From the NCBI GenBank assembly GCA_004020645.1, contig SAQL01000002.1, positions 434,001-498,000 of the forward strand: 64,000 nucleotides of DNA. The letters run 5' to 3'. The position numbers were made by a program, and so were the translations under genes. Origin of the DNA: Mesorhizobium sp. (GTDB lineage: Bacteria > Pseudomonadota > Alphaproteobacteria > Rhizobiales > Rhizobiaceae). Positions 1 to 7,623 of this stretch are shown in pieces. The first letter of the stretch is position 1. Every line of letters starts with the position of its first letter. The notes below the pieces were generated by a model, which saw nothing but the letters and a program-made list of their open reading frames with translations, was not told the DNA's origin and did not search any database.

Positions 1-502
1 CGCCAAGCACGACTACGTCGCCGCTTTTCAGCCTGAACGATTTGGTGCCGCCCTCGCGCGTGCTCTGGCCGACCCTAAACAAGCAATCGTCGCCCAGGGA
101 AACAGAGACGACCGGCGCGGAGAAATCGATCTCGTCGCGGTCTTGATGAAGGCCCATTTTCGCGTCGGGCGAATAGAAATTGACCAGGCACGCTTCCGGC
201 GGATGCGGATAGGCAGATACGTCCCGCCACAGCTGCAGCAGTATGTCGGGGATCGGCGGCCAGGGCGTTCCGGTCACCGGGTGCGTCGACTGGTAGCGAT
301 AGCCGAGCTCCTTGTCGGTCACCCAGCCAAGCGAGCCGCAATTGGTCATGCGCACGCTCATCTCCTTGCCGGTGCGCGGCATGGCCGGCACGAACAGCGG
401 CGCTTCCTGCACGACCCGTCTCACATCCTCGACCAGCGCTTCCTGCACCGCACGGGACAGATAGCCGGGCATGTGGCGGACGCCTTTGGGCAGGACGAGC
501 AT
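1..502 (-). CDS. alkB: AlkB-type alpha-ketoglutarate-dependent dioxygenase (3' end outside window)
   Basis: Oxidative demethylase that repairs 1-methyladenine and 3-methylcytosine in DNA or RNA using Fe(II), 2-oxoglutarate and O2. The visible 167 residues carry the family's N-terminal half: the WVTDKELGYRY and PWPPIP segments, then NFYSP-DAKMGLHQDRDE, in which His119 and Asp121 are the first two iron ligands, and LGDDCLFRVG on the jelly-roll. The distal His and the RxxxxxR 2-oxoglutarate site lie beyond base 1, so the gene is cut by the window edge rather than broken. The start at 502 is the first ATG in the coding frame, with only a weak GGA upstream. The family assignment is firm from the sequence pattern; the exact substrate is not. 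Confidence 0.9.
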   Translation of the reverse strand, partial: MLVLPKGVRHMPGYLSRAVQEALVEDVRRVVQEAPLFVPAMPRTGKEMSVRMTNCGSLGWVTDKELGYRYQSTHPVTGTPWPPIPDILLQLWRDVSAYPHPPEACLVNFYSPDAKMGLHQDRDEIDFSAPVVSVSLGDDCLFRVGQSTREGGTKSFRLKSGDVVVLG

Positions 503-828
503 GGTCGCTTGATCCGTTGGTCTGGAAGAACCAGAATGCCACTGTCAAATGAAAACGGCGACCCGAAAGCCGCCATTGTCGATTGCTGTTGCCGATCTGG
601 CCCGATCTGGTCAGGCCTGATCGAGATCCGGTATGCGCAGGACCTGCCCCGGATAGATCTTGTCCGGGTGGGTGTGGCGATACCGAACTTGCCCCTACAA
701 CCTTGAATTGTAAGCCGCGCAATTGATGTCGCGCCTACCGATCGATTCGAAAACCGGAATCGCTCGCACGATGGGTAGTTACAAAAATGTCAGAGCGCAC
801 TTGCGCGTCCAGGTGGAAGCGCGTCGCT
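503..828. other. Intergenic region with a LysM-tail remnant and repeat debris
   Basis: This 326-bp stretch has no intact gene. It holds a LysM C-terminal remnant on the minus strand, listed separately. It also holds a GATCTGG-CCC-GATCTGG direct repeat near 595-610, a partial copy (about 745-765) of the dispersed repeat described at 5914-6091, and the terminator-like hairpin after arfB. No other reading frame has convincing coding character. Confidence 0.5.
611..690 (-). pseudogene. Remnant of a LysM-domain protein C-terminus
   Basis: Reading the minus strand towards the stop at 611-613 gives HTHPDKIYPGQVLRIP followed by about six residues. This matches the end of the LysM fold as found in rhizobial LysM peptidoglycan-binding proteins, which commonly finish with NPDxIYPGQVxxxP. 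A stop codon lies about 25 codons upstream in the same frame, with no start between, so only the terminal piece of one domain remains. It is best read as the tail of a decayed or deleted gene. The call rests on a short match and is moderate at best. Confidence 0.4.
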
Positions 829-830
829 CT
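782..830 (-). terminator. Candidate terminator of arfB
   Basis: On the minus strand an AGAGC...GCTCT stem with inner GCGC pairing directly overlaps the arfB stop codon and is followed by GACATTTTTG, which contains a five-T run. The stem is imperfect and resembles the dispersed intergenic repeats, so its terminator role is plausible rather than certain. Confidence 0.4.
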
Positions 831-1266
831 AATCGTCGTCCACCCGACCGCGCAGTTTCTTGATAGTGCCGCGCCCAGCCTTGGTCTTCAGCCGCCTTTC
901 GACCGCGCCTTTCGACGGCCTCGTCTTCTTGCGCGGCGGCGGCGGCGGTTCGGCGGCCTTGGCGACCAGTTCCGCAAGCCGTGCCCGGGCGTCCGCCCGG
1001 TTCTGCTCTTGCGTGCGGAAGCGCCCGGCCTCGATGACGATGACGCCGTCCTTGGTGGCGCGCTGGCCGGCCAGCTTTATGGTTCGCGCGCGGACGCGCT
1101 CCGACAGGCCCGGCGCATTCGCCGCATCAAAGCGCAATTGCACCGCCGTCGCCACCTTGTTGACGTTCTGGCCGCCAGGGCCGGACGAGCGGATGAAGTC
1201 CTCGTGCAGGTCATCCGGATGGATCACCGCATCGTCGGCAATGATGATCTTGTCGTCGGCGTTCAT
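829..1266 (-). CDS. arfB: Alternative ribosome-rescue factor ArfB (peptidyl-tRNA hydrolase)
   Basis: Small release-factor-like hydrolase that frees peptidyl-tRNA on ribosomes stalled on non-stop mRNA, independently of tmRNA. The 145-residue product has the catalytic GGQ (residues 31-33) within RSSGPGGQNVNKVAT. It ends in a Lys/Arg-rich tail (about residues 112-145, RKKTRPSKGAVERR...TIKKLRGR), the element that in ArfB enters the empty mRNA channel. It lacks the codon-recognition domains of RF1/RF2, and its length fits YaeJ/ArfB. It lies downstream of pckA, separated by a strong terminator, and so is probably expressed from its own promoter. Confidence 0.93.
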   Translation of the reverse strand: MNADDKIIIADDAVIHPDDLHEDFIRSSGPGGQNVNKVATAVQLRFDAANAPGLSERVRARTIKLAGQRATKDGVIVIEAGRFRTQEQNRADARARLAELVAKAAEPPPPPRKKTRPSKGAVERRLKTKAGRGTIKKLRGRVDDD

Positions 1267-1290
1267 GCCGCAGTCATGGCGCGGCGGACG

Positions 1291-1324
1291 AAAAAAGAAA
1301 AGGCCCGATCCCGGGTCGGGCCTT
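1291..1324 (-). terminator. Rho-independent terminator of pckA
   Basis: On the minus strand AAGGCCCGA and TCGGGCCTT form a perfect 9-bp stem around a CCCGGGA loop, followed by TTCTTTTTT. It lies about 65 bases past the pckA stop. A partial second copy of the GGGTCGGGCC arm follows at about 1325-1345, so the hairpin sequence looks locally duplicated. Confidence 0.8.
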
Positions 1325-1388
1325 CCCGATACCCGGGTCGGGCCTTCTCGGCCTCCGGGCCCTTGAGGTGCAGGTATCCAGCCGGCGA

Positions 1389-2999
1389 CTATTCCGCGGC
1401 TTCGCGCATGCGTGGGGCGGCGCCGAGCACGATGGCGTCGACATGAGGTTCGAATTTTTCGAAATTGATGGCAAACATGCCGACCAGCCTCGCCGCCTGC
1501 AGGTCATAGGCTGAGGTATCGGCCCATGTCGATCTCGGATCGAGAATGGCGCTGTCGACGCCCGCAACCGCCACCGGCACATCGAAACCAAAATTGGCGT
1601 CGGTGCGGAAATCGGCCCCTTTCAGCGAGCCGTCGAGCGCCGCGGCAAGCAGCGCCCGCGTCGCCTTGATCGGCATCCGCTTGCCGGTGCCGTAGGCGCC
1701 GCCGGTCCAGCCGGTGTTGACCAGCCAGCAATCGACACCGTGATGAGCGATCAGTTCGCGCAGCAGATTGCCGTATTCCGACGGATGGCGCGGCATGAAC
1801 GGTGCGCCGAAACAGGTCGAAAACGTCGCTTCAGGTTCGGTGACGCCCTTTTCGGTCCCAGCTACCTTGGCGGTGTAGCCGGAGAGGAAATGGTACATCG
1901 CCTGCGCCGGGGTCAGCCGTGCGATCGGCGGCATCACGCCGAATGCGTCGGCGGTCAGCATGATGATGTTTTTCGGGTGACCGGCGCGGCCTGTCTTGCT
2001 GGCGTTGGGGATGAAATTGAGCGGATAGGCGCAGCGGGTGTTTTCTGTGAGACTGCCGTCGTCGAAATCCGGCACGCGGCCCGCATCGAGCACCACATTC
2101 TCCAGTACGGTGCCGAAGCGTTGGGTGGTGGCGAAGATCTCCGGCTCGGCGTCGGCCGAAAGCTTTATTGTCTTGGCATAGCAGCCGCCTTCGAAATTGA
2201 AGATGCCATGCGGACCCCAGCCGTGCTCGTCGTCGCCGACCAGCGTGCGCGATGGATCGGCCGAAAGCGTCGTCTTGCCGGTTCCCGAGAGGCCGAAGAA
2301 GATCGCCGCATCTCCGCCGGCGCCTTCATTGGCCGAGCAATGCATCGGCATCACGCCCTTCGCCGGCAACAGATAGTTGAGCACGGTGAACACCGACTTC
2401 TTCATTTCGCCGGCATAGGAGGTGCCGCCGATCAGCACGATCATGCGCGAGAGATCGACGGCGATCACCGTTTCGGTGCGGGTGCCGTGGCGAACCGGAT
2501 CGGCGCGGAACGACGGCAGGTCGATGATCGTCATGTCAGGCACGAAATGCTCGAGCTCGGCGGCTTCCGGGCGAATGAGCAGATTGCGGATGAACAAGGA
2601 GTGCCAGGCAAGCTCCGTGACGACCCTGGTCGTCAGCTTCAAGTCCTCGTCGGCGCCGCCGACCAAATCCTGCACATACAGATCCTTGTCTGCTGCATGG
2701 GTGCGAAAATCGGCGAGCAGCGTGTCGAACTGGGCAGGCGAAATCGCCTTGTTGTTGTCCCACCATACATGCGGCCCGGTGATCTCGTCGCGCACGACGA
2801 ATTTGTCCTTGGGCGAGCGGCCGGTGTGCTGCCCGGTCTCGGCGACCAGCGCGCCATGCGCGGTGAGCCGGGCCTCGCCGCGGCGGATCGCTTCCTCGTA
2901 AAGGACGGCCTCCCCGAAATTATAGCGCACCGCGCCCGTGGTCTTTAGGCCGATCCGATCGATCGCCCATGCGGGATTGCGTTTGCCGGCTTCCGACAT
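1389..2999 (-). CDS. pckA: Phosphoenolpyruvate carboxykinase (ATP)
   Basis: Catalyses oxaloacetate + ATP to phosphoenolpyruvate + CO2 + ADP, the committed step of gluconeogenesis from C4-dicarboxylates. The 536-residue product (the E. coli enzyme has 540) has the kinase-1 P-loop GLSGTGKT at 236-243, the TGRSPKDKF substrate loop near 59-67 and the [19 protein letters not shown] active-site block. I chose the ATG at 2999 (MSEAGKRNP), which matches family length; an upstream ATG in the same frame would add 31 unrelated residues. It is transcribed divergently from chvI, from an AT-rich promoter region containing candidate operators. In rhizobia the gene is catabolite-controlled, and neighbouring HPr/HprK may be relevant, though that link is inference. 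Confidence 0.96.
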   Translation of the reverse strand: MSEAGKRNPAWAIDRIGLKTTGAVRYNFGEAVLYEEAIRRGEARLTAHGALVAETGQHTGRSPKDKFVVRDEITGPHVWWDNNKAISPAQFDTLLADFRTHAADKDLYVQDLVGGADEDLKLTTRVVTELAWHSLFIRNLLIRPEAAELEHFVPDMTIIDLPSFRADPVRHGTRTETVIAVDLSRMIVLIGGTSYAGEMKKSVFTVLNYLLPAKGVMPMHCSANEGAGGDAAIFFGLSGTGKTTLSADPSRTLVGDDEHGWGPHGIFNFEGGCYAKTIKLSADAEPEIFATTQRFGTVLENVVLDAGRVPDFDDGSLTENTRCAYPLNFIPNASKTGRAGHPKNIIMLTADAFGVMPPIARLTPAQAMYHFLSGYTAKVAGTEKGVTEPEATFSTCFGAPFMPRHPSEYGNLLRELIAHHGVDCWLVNTGWTGGAYGTGKRMPIKATRALLAAALDGSLKGADFRTDANFGFDVPVAVAGVDSAILDPRSTWADTSAYDLQAARLVGMFAINFEKFEPHVDAIVLGAAPRMREAAE

Positions 3000-3343
3000 G
3001 AGGGGTCCCTTCTTCGATTTGCAGCATCCTGGCCGGCGAATTTCCGGAGCCCCCACCAAGGAGACTGTAACGGTGAGAACCAGAAAAGCCAAATGATATC
3101 AAATAATTAATCGATTTAAATATTTTGAAAGTTGTTTAAATCGTTTATATATGCAAAAAATCAGGCGGTTGCCCAAAGGATTGGCGGTCTTTAACAGTCC
3201 AATCCATGTTGAAGTGAAATCGTGGCCGCCGGCATGCCGCTCGTGACAGCGGACGAAGCCTGTGCCACATTTTGTACCTAATTTGTCCTGCAAAAGCCCC
3301 TTCTCGACCAAAGAAGGGACAGCTCATGAGGGAGCCACTTGAA
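3000..3343. promoter_or_regulatory. AT-rich divergent promoter region of pckA and chvI
   Basis: A 344-bp intergenic region. Between about 3090 and 3160 it is strikingly AT-rich for this genome. CGATTTAAA at 3112-3120 and TTTAAATCG at 3135-3143 form perfect 9-bp inverted arms with a 14-base spacer, and each arm is also the core of a pseudo-palindrome centred on CG, as in LacI/GalR operators. A second perfect inverted repeat, GGATTGG/CCAATCC, spans 3178-3205. Control of rhizobial pckA by the LacI-type repressor PckR is known; assignment of these sites to PckR is inference. Confidence 0.45.
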
Positions 3344-4045
3344 ATGGCAACAATCGCGCTTGTCGACGACGACCGCAACATTCTGACTTCGGTGTCGATC
3401 GCCCTCGAATCCGAGGGGTATCGCGTCGAAACCTACACGGATGGGGCGTCGGCGCTGGAAGGCCTGGCGGCGCGCCCGCCGAATCTCGCCATCCTCGACA
3501 TCAAGATGCCGCGCATGGACGGCATGGAGCTTCTGCGCCGGATGCGCCAGAAATCCGACCTGCCGGTAATCTTCCTGACGTCCAAGGATGACGAGATCGA
3601 TGAGCTTTTCGGCCTCAAGATGGGCGCCGACGACTTCATCCGTAAACCCTTCTCGCAGCGTCTTCTGGTCGAGCGGGTTCGCGCCGTGTTGCGCCGTGCC
3701 AGCGCCCGCGAGGCATCGGCCAAGACGCCCAACCAGCAGGCCCGTTCGCTCGAGCGCGGCCAGCTTGTCATGGACCAGGAGCGTCACACCTGCACTTGGA
3801 AAGGCGAGCCGGTGACGCTTACCGTCACCGAATTCCTGATCCTGCATTCTCTGGCCCAGCGCCCCGGTGTGGTAAAAAGCCGTGATGCGCTGATGGATTC
3901 GGCCTATGATGAGCAGGTCTATGTCGATGACCGCACCATCGACAGTCACATCAAGCGGCTTCGCAAGAAGTTCAAGGCCGTGGATGATGACTTTGAGATG
4001 ATCGAAACCCTTTACGGAGTCGGATATCGGTTCCGCGAAGCATGA
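3344..4045 (+). CDS. chvI: Two-component response regulator ChvI
   Basis: OmpR-family transcription factor of the ExoS/ChvG-ChvI envelope and acid-stress system, which controls exopolysaccharide, motility and host-interaction genes in rhizobia and Agrobacterium. The product (233 residues) has a receiver domain with the acidic pocket VDDD, the phospho-acceptor in [16 protein letters not shown], and Lys in [12 protein letters not shown]-terminal winged helix carries VVKSRDALM...[18 protein letters not shown] chose ATG 3344 ([12 protein letters not shown]) because known ChvI proteins begin at this point. ATG 3326, six codons upstream, has a better-placed AAGGGA and is a real alternative. It is followed by chvG after an 84-bp gap holding a palindromic repeat. 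Confidence 0.95.
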   Translation: MATIALVDDDRNILTSVSIALESEGYRVETYTDGASALEGLAARPPNLAILDIKMPRMDGMELLRRMRQKSDLPVIFLTSKDDEIDELFGLKMGADDFIRKPFSQRLLVERVRAVLRRASAREASAKTPNQQARSLERGQLVMDQERHTCTWKGEPVTLTVTEFLILHSLAQRPGVVKSRDALMDSAYDEQVYVDDRTIDSHIKRLRKKFKAVDDDFEMIETLYGVGYRFREA

Positions 4046-4051
4046 ATTGAT

Positions 4052-4095
4052 GCATGTCGCCCAAAAGTGGTCCCGGTTTTGGGACAACGACATGC
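4052..4095. repeat. Dispersed palindromic repeat between chvI and chvG
   Basis: GCATGTCG at 4052 and CGACATGC ending at 4095 bound an imperfect palindrome with inner CCCAAAA...TTTTGGG pairing. Its general layout (CATG ends, AAAGTGG, CCGGTTTT centre) is shared with the copies at 5914-6091, 26762-26812 and about 33541-33608. It lies just after the chvI stop, so it would form a hairpin in a chvI-chvG transcript. Confidence 0.7.
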
Positions 4096-4129
4096 TCAAG
4101 ACTAAAGAGTGAGCGGGGGCTGCTATTCG

Positions 4130-5911
4130 ATGGCAGTGGACATAGAGCGAGTGAGACGGACGGGCGCCCGGCGCCCGTCGCGGATTCTGCCCGCATTCCT
4201 GTCGAGAATCACGGTGCCGATGCGCCGCTTCCTCGGCCACCATATCTTTTCCAGCCTGACGCGGCGCATTCTCTTCCTCAACCTCGCCGGCCTGGCCGTC
4301 CTGGTCACCGGCATCCTCTACCTCAACACGTTTCGCGACGGGCTGATCGATGCCCGCGTCGAAAGCCTGATGACCCAGGGCGAGATCATCGCCGGCGCGA
4401 TCGCGGCATCGGCCACGGTTGAGACCGATTCGATCAGCATCGATCCGGAAAAGCTGCTTGAACTGCAGGCCGGCGAAAGCCTGGGCCCCGGCTCCGATCA
4501 GCTCGACAATCTGGATTTCCCGATCAATCCGGAGCGCGTCGCGCCGGTGCTCAGGCGCTTGATTTCGCCGACGCGGACGCGTGCCCGCATCTATGACCGC
4601 GACGCCAATCTGCTGCTCGATTCGCGTCATCTCTATTCGCGCGGCCAGATCCTTCGCTACGATCTGCCGCCGACCGACAAGGAAGAGCCCGATCTCCTCG
4701 AGCGTATCCAGAAATTCGTCTTCGACTTCTTCCGCAACACCGCGCTGCCGGTCTACCATGAACAGCCGGGCGGCAACGGCGCTGCATTTCCGGAGGTGGT
4801 CAAGGCGCTTACCGGCAGCCCGTCGACCATCGTGCGCATCTCCGAACAGGGCGAGCAGATTGTTTCGGTAGCCGTGCCGATCCAGCGCTTCCGCGCCGTC
4901 CTCGGCGTGCTGATGCTGTCGACGGAAGGCGGCGACATAGACAAGATCGTCGCGGCCGAGCGAAAAGCGATCCTGCGCGTCTTCGGCATCGCCGCCCTTG
5001 TCACCGCCATCCTGTCGATGCTGCTCGCCTCGACCATCGCCAACCCGCTGCGCCGGCTGTCGGCGGCGGCGGTCAGGGTGCGGCGCGGCGTCAAGAATCG
5101 CGAGGAAATCCCTGATTTCTCCGACCGGCAGGACGAGATCGGCAATCTGTCGATCGCCGTTCGCGACATGACCAATGCGCTCTACGCCCGCATCGAGGCG
5201 ATCGAAAGTTTCGCGGCTGACGTCTCGCACGAATTGAAGAACCCGCTGACCTCGCTGCGCAGCGCGGTGGAGACCCTGCCGCTGGCCAAGAACGACACGT
5301 CGCGCGGCCGGCTGATGGAGATCATCCAGCACGACGTCAGGCGGCTGGACCGTCTCATCACCGACATTTCCGACGCCTCCCGTCTTGACGCCGAGCTCGC
5401 GCGGGAAGACGCAGGAACCGTGGATCTCAAGAAATTCATCACGGATCTGGTCGACGTTTCGCGCACGGCGACGCGCAACAAGAAGACGGTCGAGATCGAG
5501 TTCAAGGTCGCCAAACTGCCGCAGGGCGTCAAAGGCTACTTCGTCGCCGGTCATGATCTGAGGATCGGCCAGGTCATCACCAATCTGATTGAGAATGCCC
5601 GCTCCTTCGTTCCTGAAGAGCGCGGCCACATTGCCATATCTCTGGCGCGCGCCGGCAAGGTCAATATCATCACCGTCGACGACAATGGTCCCGGTATAAG
5701 GGCCGACAACATCGACCGCATCTTCGAACGGTTCTACACCGACCGGCCGGCCGGCGAGGCGTTCGGCCAGAATTCAGGCCTCGGCCTGTCGATCAGCAGG
5801 CAGATCGTCGAAGCCCATGGCGGCACGCTGACCGCCGAGAACATCCCGGGCACCAAACCCGGCGAGATCAAGGGCGCGCGCTTCGTCGTGACACTGCCGG
5901 CCGAAGGCTGA
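4130..5911 (+). CDS. chvG: Sensor histidine kinase ChvG (ExoS)
   Basis: Membrane-bound partner of ChvI. The 593-residue product has a first transmembrane segment (ILFLNLAGLAVLVTGILYL) around residues 45-63, a periplasmic sensor region of about 225 residues, and a second segment (IAALVTAILSMLLAS) around 290-305. A HAMP linker follows, then HisKA with FAADVSHELKNPLTSLR (His367), and HATPase with N-box LIENARS, DDNGPGI and GLGLSISRQI. The periplasmic region is where ExoR binds in S. meliloti. I chose ATG 4130; a GTG at 4109 in the same frame is an alternative. It is co-directional with chvI and followed by a three-unit palindromic repeat and hprK. Confidence 0.95.
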   Translation: MAVDIERVRRTGARRPSRILPAFLSRITVPMRRFLGHHIFSSLTRRILFLNLAGLAVLVTGILYLNTFRDGLIDARVESLMTQGEIIAGAIAASATVETDSISIDPEKLLELQAGESLGPGSDQLDNLDFPINPERVAPVLRRLISPTRTRARIYDRDANLLLDSRHLYSRGQILRYDLPPTDKEEPDLLERIQKFVFDFFRNTALPVYHEQPGGNGAAFPEVVKALTGSPSTIVRISEQGEQIVSVAVPIQRFRAVLGVLMLSTEGGDIDKIVAAERKAILRVFGIAALVTAILSMLLASTIANPLRRLSAAAVRVRRGVKNREEIPDFSDRQDEIGNLSIAVRDMTNALYARIEAIESFAADVSHELKNPLTSLRSAVETLPLAKNDTSRGRLMEIIQHDVRRLDRLITDISDASRLDAELAREDAGTVDLKKFITDLVDVSRTATRNKKTVEIEFKVAKLPQGVKGYFVAGHDLRIGQVITNLIENARSFVPEERGHIAISLARAGKVNIITVDDNGPGIRADNIDRIFERFYTDRPAGEAFGQNSGLGLSISRQIVEAHGGTLTAENIPGTKPGEIKGARFVVTLPAEG

Positions 5912-5913
5912 TG

Positions 5914-6091
5914 CATGATCCCGAAAAGTGGGAACCGGTTTTCGGACGAGATCATGCGTAAACCAAAAAGCATGATCCAAAAAGTGGGCACCGGTTTTCG
6001 GAACAAGATCATGCGCAAACCAAAAAGCATGATCCCGAAGAAAGGGTCCGCGGCAGCGAAAAGTGGGAACCGGGTTTCGGACAAGATCATG
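5914..6091. repeat. Three tandem palindromic repeat units between chvG and hprK
   Basis: Three units (5914-5956, 5971-6013, 6028-6091) each start CATGATC and end GATCATG, with an AAAAGTGGG-ACCGG-TTTTCGG type core; the spacers both contain AAACCAAAAAG. The third unit has an extra 21-base insertion (GAAGAAAGGGTCCGCGGCAGC split by its own symmetry). Each unit can fold as a hairpin. The final GATCATG supplies the start codon of hprK. The series also keeps an open frame upstream of hprK, giving a spurious N-terminal extension if the first ATG is taken. Confidence 0.85.
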
Positions 6092-6550
6092 CCTGACCCG
6101 ACTGTGCAGGCTGAGAACATTCACGGCACGGCGATCCTAATCGGCGAGCGTGGTGTCCTTATCACGGGACCGTCCGGCTCGGGCAAGACGACGCTGGCGC
6201 TCGCCCTCATCGATCATTGTTGCCAGCATGGACTGTTTTCGCGGCTGATCGGTGACGACAGGCTCCTCGCCGCCGATCACGCGGGGCGGCTGGTCTGCCG
6301 GGTGCCCAGCCCCATCGCCGGCCTCGCCGAGGTGCCTGGATTCGGCCCGCGGCCATTGTTGTTCGAGCCCGGCGGCGTGATCGACCTTCGCGTCCGGCTG
6401 GTGCCGGCAAGCGAGGTGGCCCGCTTCCAGGAAGATGTCAGCGAGCCCATTGCGGGCTGTCCGGTGCCGCGCATCGATCTTGCCGAACGCAATGTTCCGG
6501 CGGCCTTGCCGGCCGTGATGGCGCGGCTGCTGATTGCGCCTTTCGTATAA
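6089..6550 (+). CDS. hprK: HPr kinase/phosphorylase, short alphaproteobacterial form
   Basis: Phosphorylates and dephosphorylates a serine of HPr, tuning the nitrogen-type PTS. The 153-residue product contains only the C-terminal catalytic domain: Walker A GPSGSGKT at 27-34, DDRLL after it, and the EVPGFGPRPL segment corresponding to the HprK/P signature. The N-terminal domain of Gram-positive HprK (about 130 residues) is missing, as is usual in Rhizobiales. I chose ATG 6089, where homology starts; the open frame to 5915 is repeat sequence. It lies between chvG and the EIIA-HPr pair, a conserved arrangement in this group. Confidence 0.93.
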   Translation: MPDPTVQAENIHGTAILIGERGVLITGPSGSGKTTLALALIDHCCQHGLFSRLIGDDRLLAADHAGRLVCRVPSPIAGLAEVPGFGPRPLLFEPGGVIDLRVRLVPASEVARFQEDVSEPIAGCPVPRIDLAERNVPAALPAVMARLLIAPFV

Positions 6551-6712
6551 TCCGATTTCAAATTTTTGCTGCAATGCGTCAAAATGGCCTGCGCCGGTGC
6601 AATTTTGGGCTTGTCAACGCGCCTCGCGTCGACAAGATAGCGCTCCCGCCGCCTGAAATAGCCGGCGAGCATGAAACGCCTATGAAGCGGCGATGACGGG
6701 AGCCACCAAAGA

Positions 6713-7114
6713 ATGATCGGACTCGTGCTTGTAACGCACGGTCAACTGGCCGCCGAATTCCGCCATGCCGTGGAACATGTCGTCGGGCCACAAGACAGTT
6801 TCGAGACCGTGGCGATCGGCGCCGATGACGATATGGAGCAGCGCCGCAGCGACATCGTCGATGCCGTTGCCCGTGTCGACACCGGGGCGGGCGTCATCGT
6901 TTTGACCGATATGTTCGGCGGCACGCCTTCCAATCTCGCCATTTCGGTGATGGAATCCGGTCGTACCGAAGTCATTGCCGGCATGAACCTGCCGATGCTG
7001 ATCAAGCTGTCCAGCATTCGCAGGGGCGACAATATGAGCGCAGCGCTGGACGAGGCGCAGGCGGCCGGCCGCAAATACATCAATGTCGCCAGCCAGCTGC
7101 TGAGCAGCAAATGA
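6713..7114 (+). CDS. PTS EIIA component, mannose/fructose type
   Basis: Cytoplasmic phosphocarrier that takes phosphate from HPr; in alphaproteobacteria lacking EIIB/EIIC partners it acts as a regulatory output rather than a transporter part. The 133-residue product is a single EIIA-Man domain starting MIGLVLVTHGQLA, where His9 is the expected phosphorylation site, followed by the conserved VLTDMFGGTPSNLA loop and NLPMLIKL. Its length matches a stand-alone EIIA. The stop overlaps the HPr start by 4 bp (ATGA), so the two are translationally coupled. It is often annotated manX or ptsM-like; I leave the symbol blank because the specificity is not shown. Confidence 0.93.
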   Translation: MIGLVLVTHGQLAAEFRHAVEHVVGPQDSFETVAIGADDDMEQRRSDIVDAVARVDTGAGVIVLTDMFGGTPSNLAISVMESGRTEVIAGMNLPMLIKLSSIRRGDNMSAALDEAQAAGRKYINVASQLLSSK

Positions 7115-7407
7115 ACGCACTGTCGGCCAAGAAGGGTGACATCGTCCGGGAATTTCGAATCGTCAACCAGCGTGGCCTGCATGCCCGCGCCTCGGCGAAG
7201 TTCGTTCAGGTCGCCAGCGGCTTCGACGCCTCCGTCCAGGTCGAGAAGGACGGCGTCACGGTTGGCGGCACCTCGATCATGGGCCTCATGATGCTGGCGG
7301 CGAGCCCCGGCTATTCGATCCGCGTCACCGCCAGCGGCCCGGAGGCCGAGCAGGTGATCGACGCGCTGGAGCAACTGGTCGCCTCCCGCTTCGGCGAGGA
7401 GTCCTGA
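7111..7407 (+). CDS. ptsH: Phosphocarrier protein HPr
   Basis: Small PTS carrier phosphorylated by enzyme I on histidine and by HprK on serine. The 98-residue product has RGLHARASAKF with the active His24, and the regulatory-site region GGTSIMGLMMLA with Ser55. An N-terminal extension of about ten residues precedes the usual start of the fold. The ATG at 7111 overlaps the EIIA stop. Together with hprK and the EIIA gene it forms the downstream part of the PTS-Ntr phosphorelay, which in related bacteria affects carbon use and ChvGI-dependent traits. Confidence 0.95.
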   Translation: MNALSAKKGDIVREFRIVNQRGLHARASAKFVQVASGFDASVQVEKDGVTVGGTSIMGLMMLAASPGYSIRVTASGPEAEQVIDALEQLVASRFGEES

Positions 7408-7495
7408 CGCCCAAAGCTCCGTGCGTCCTTTGGGCATCGCGCTTCCGAAAATCGATTCCGGTTCCGGGCCGAGACGCCTCCGAAGACATGCACGG

Positions 7496-7511
7496 ATAAA
7501 GATTTCTTTAT
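7496..7511. promoter_or_regulatory. Candidate SahR-type operator upstream of ahcY
   Basis: ATAAAGA-TT-TCTTTAT is a perfect 7+7 palindrome in otherwise GC-rich DNA, 113 bp before the ahcY start. ArsR-family SahR regulators sense S-adenosylhomocysteine and are known to bind AT-rich AAAGA/TCTTT palindromes before ahcY and other methionine-cycle genes in proteobacteria. The match is from memory of the motif, so the assignment is inference. The regulator gene itself is not in the window. Confidence 0.45.
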
Positions 7512-7623
7512 ATCCCATTGTCGTCCGACCGACGATCTGCTAGTCAGGCCGGCAACTCGCGCCCTTCGACACGCCTTCCGGCGCGGGCGCATCCCGAAGA
7601 CAATTCTTGATCGGAGCACTGCC

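Noticed and set aside
3278..5629. 783-codon open frame on the minus strand opposite chvI and chvG
   Set aside because: It runs antisense to two clear genes, is rich in Arg/Asp/His typical of GC-rich shadow frames, and has no recognisable domain.
5915..6088. 58-residue N-terminal extension of HprK
   Set aside because: It is the translation of three copies of a palindromic repeat; HprK homology starts exactly at the ATG at 6089.
7408..7623. SAH or SAM riboswitch before ahcY
   Set aside because: I could not find the conserved core or pseudoknot of either class; the AT-rich palindrome is better explained as a protein-binding site.
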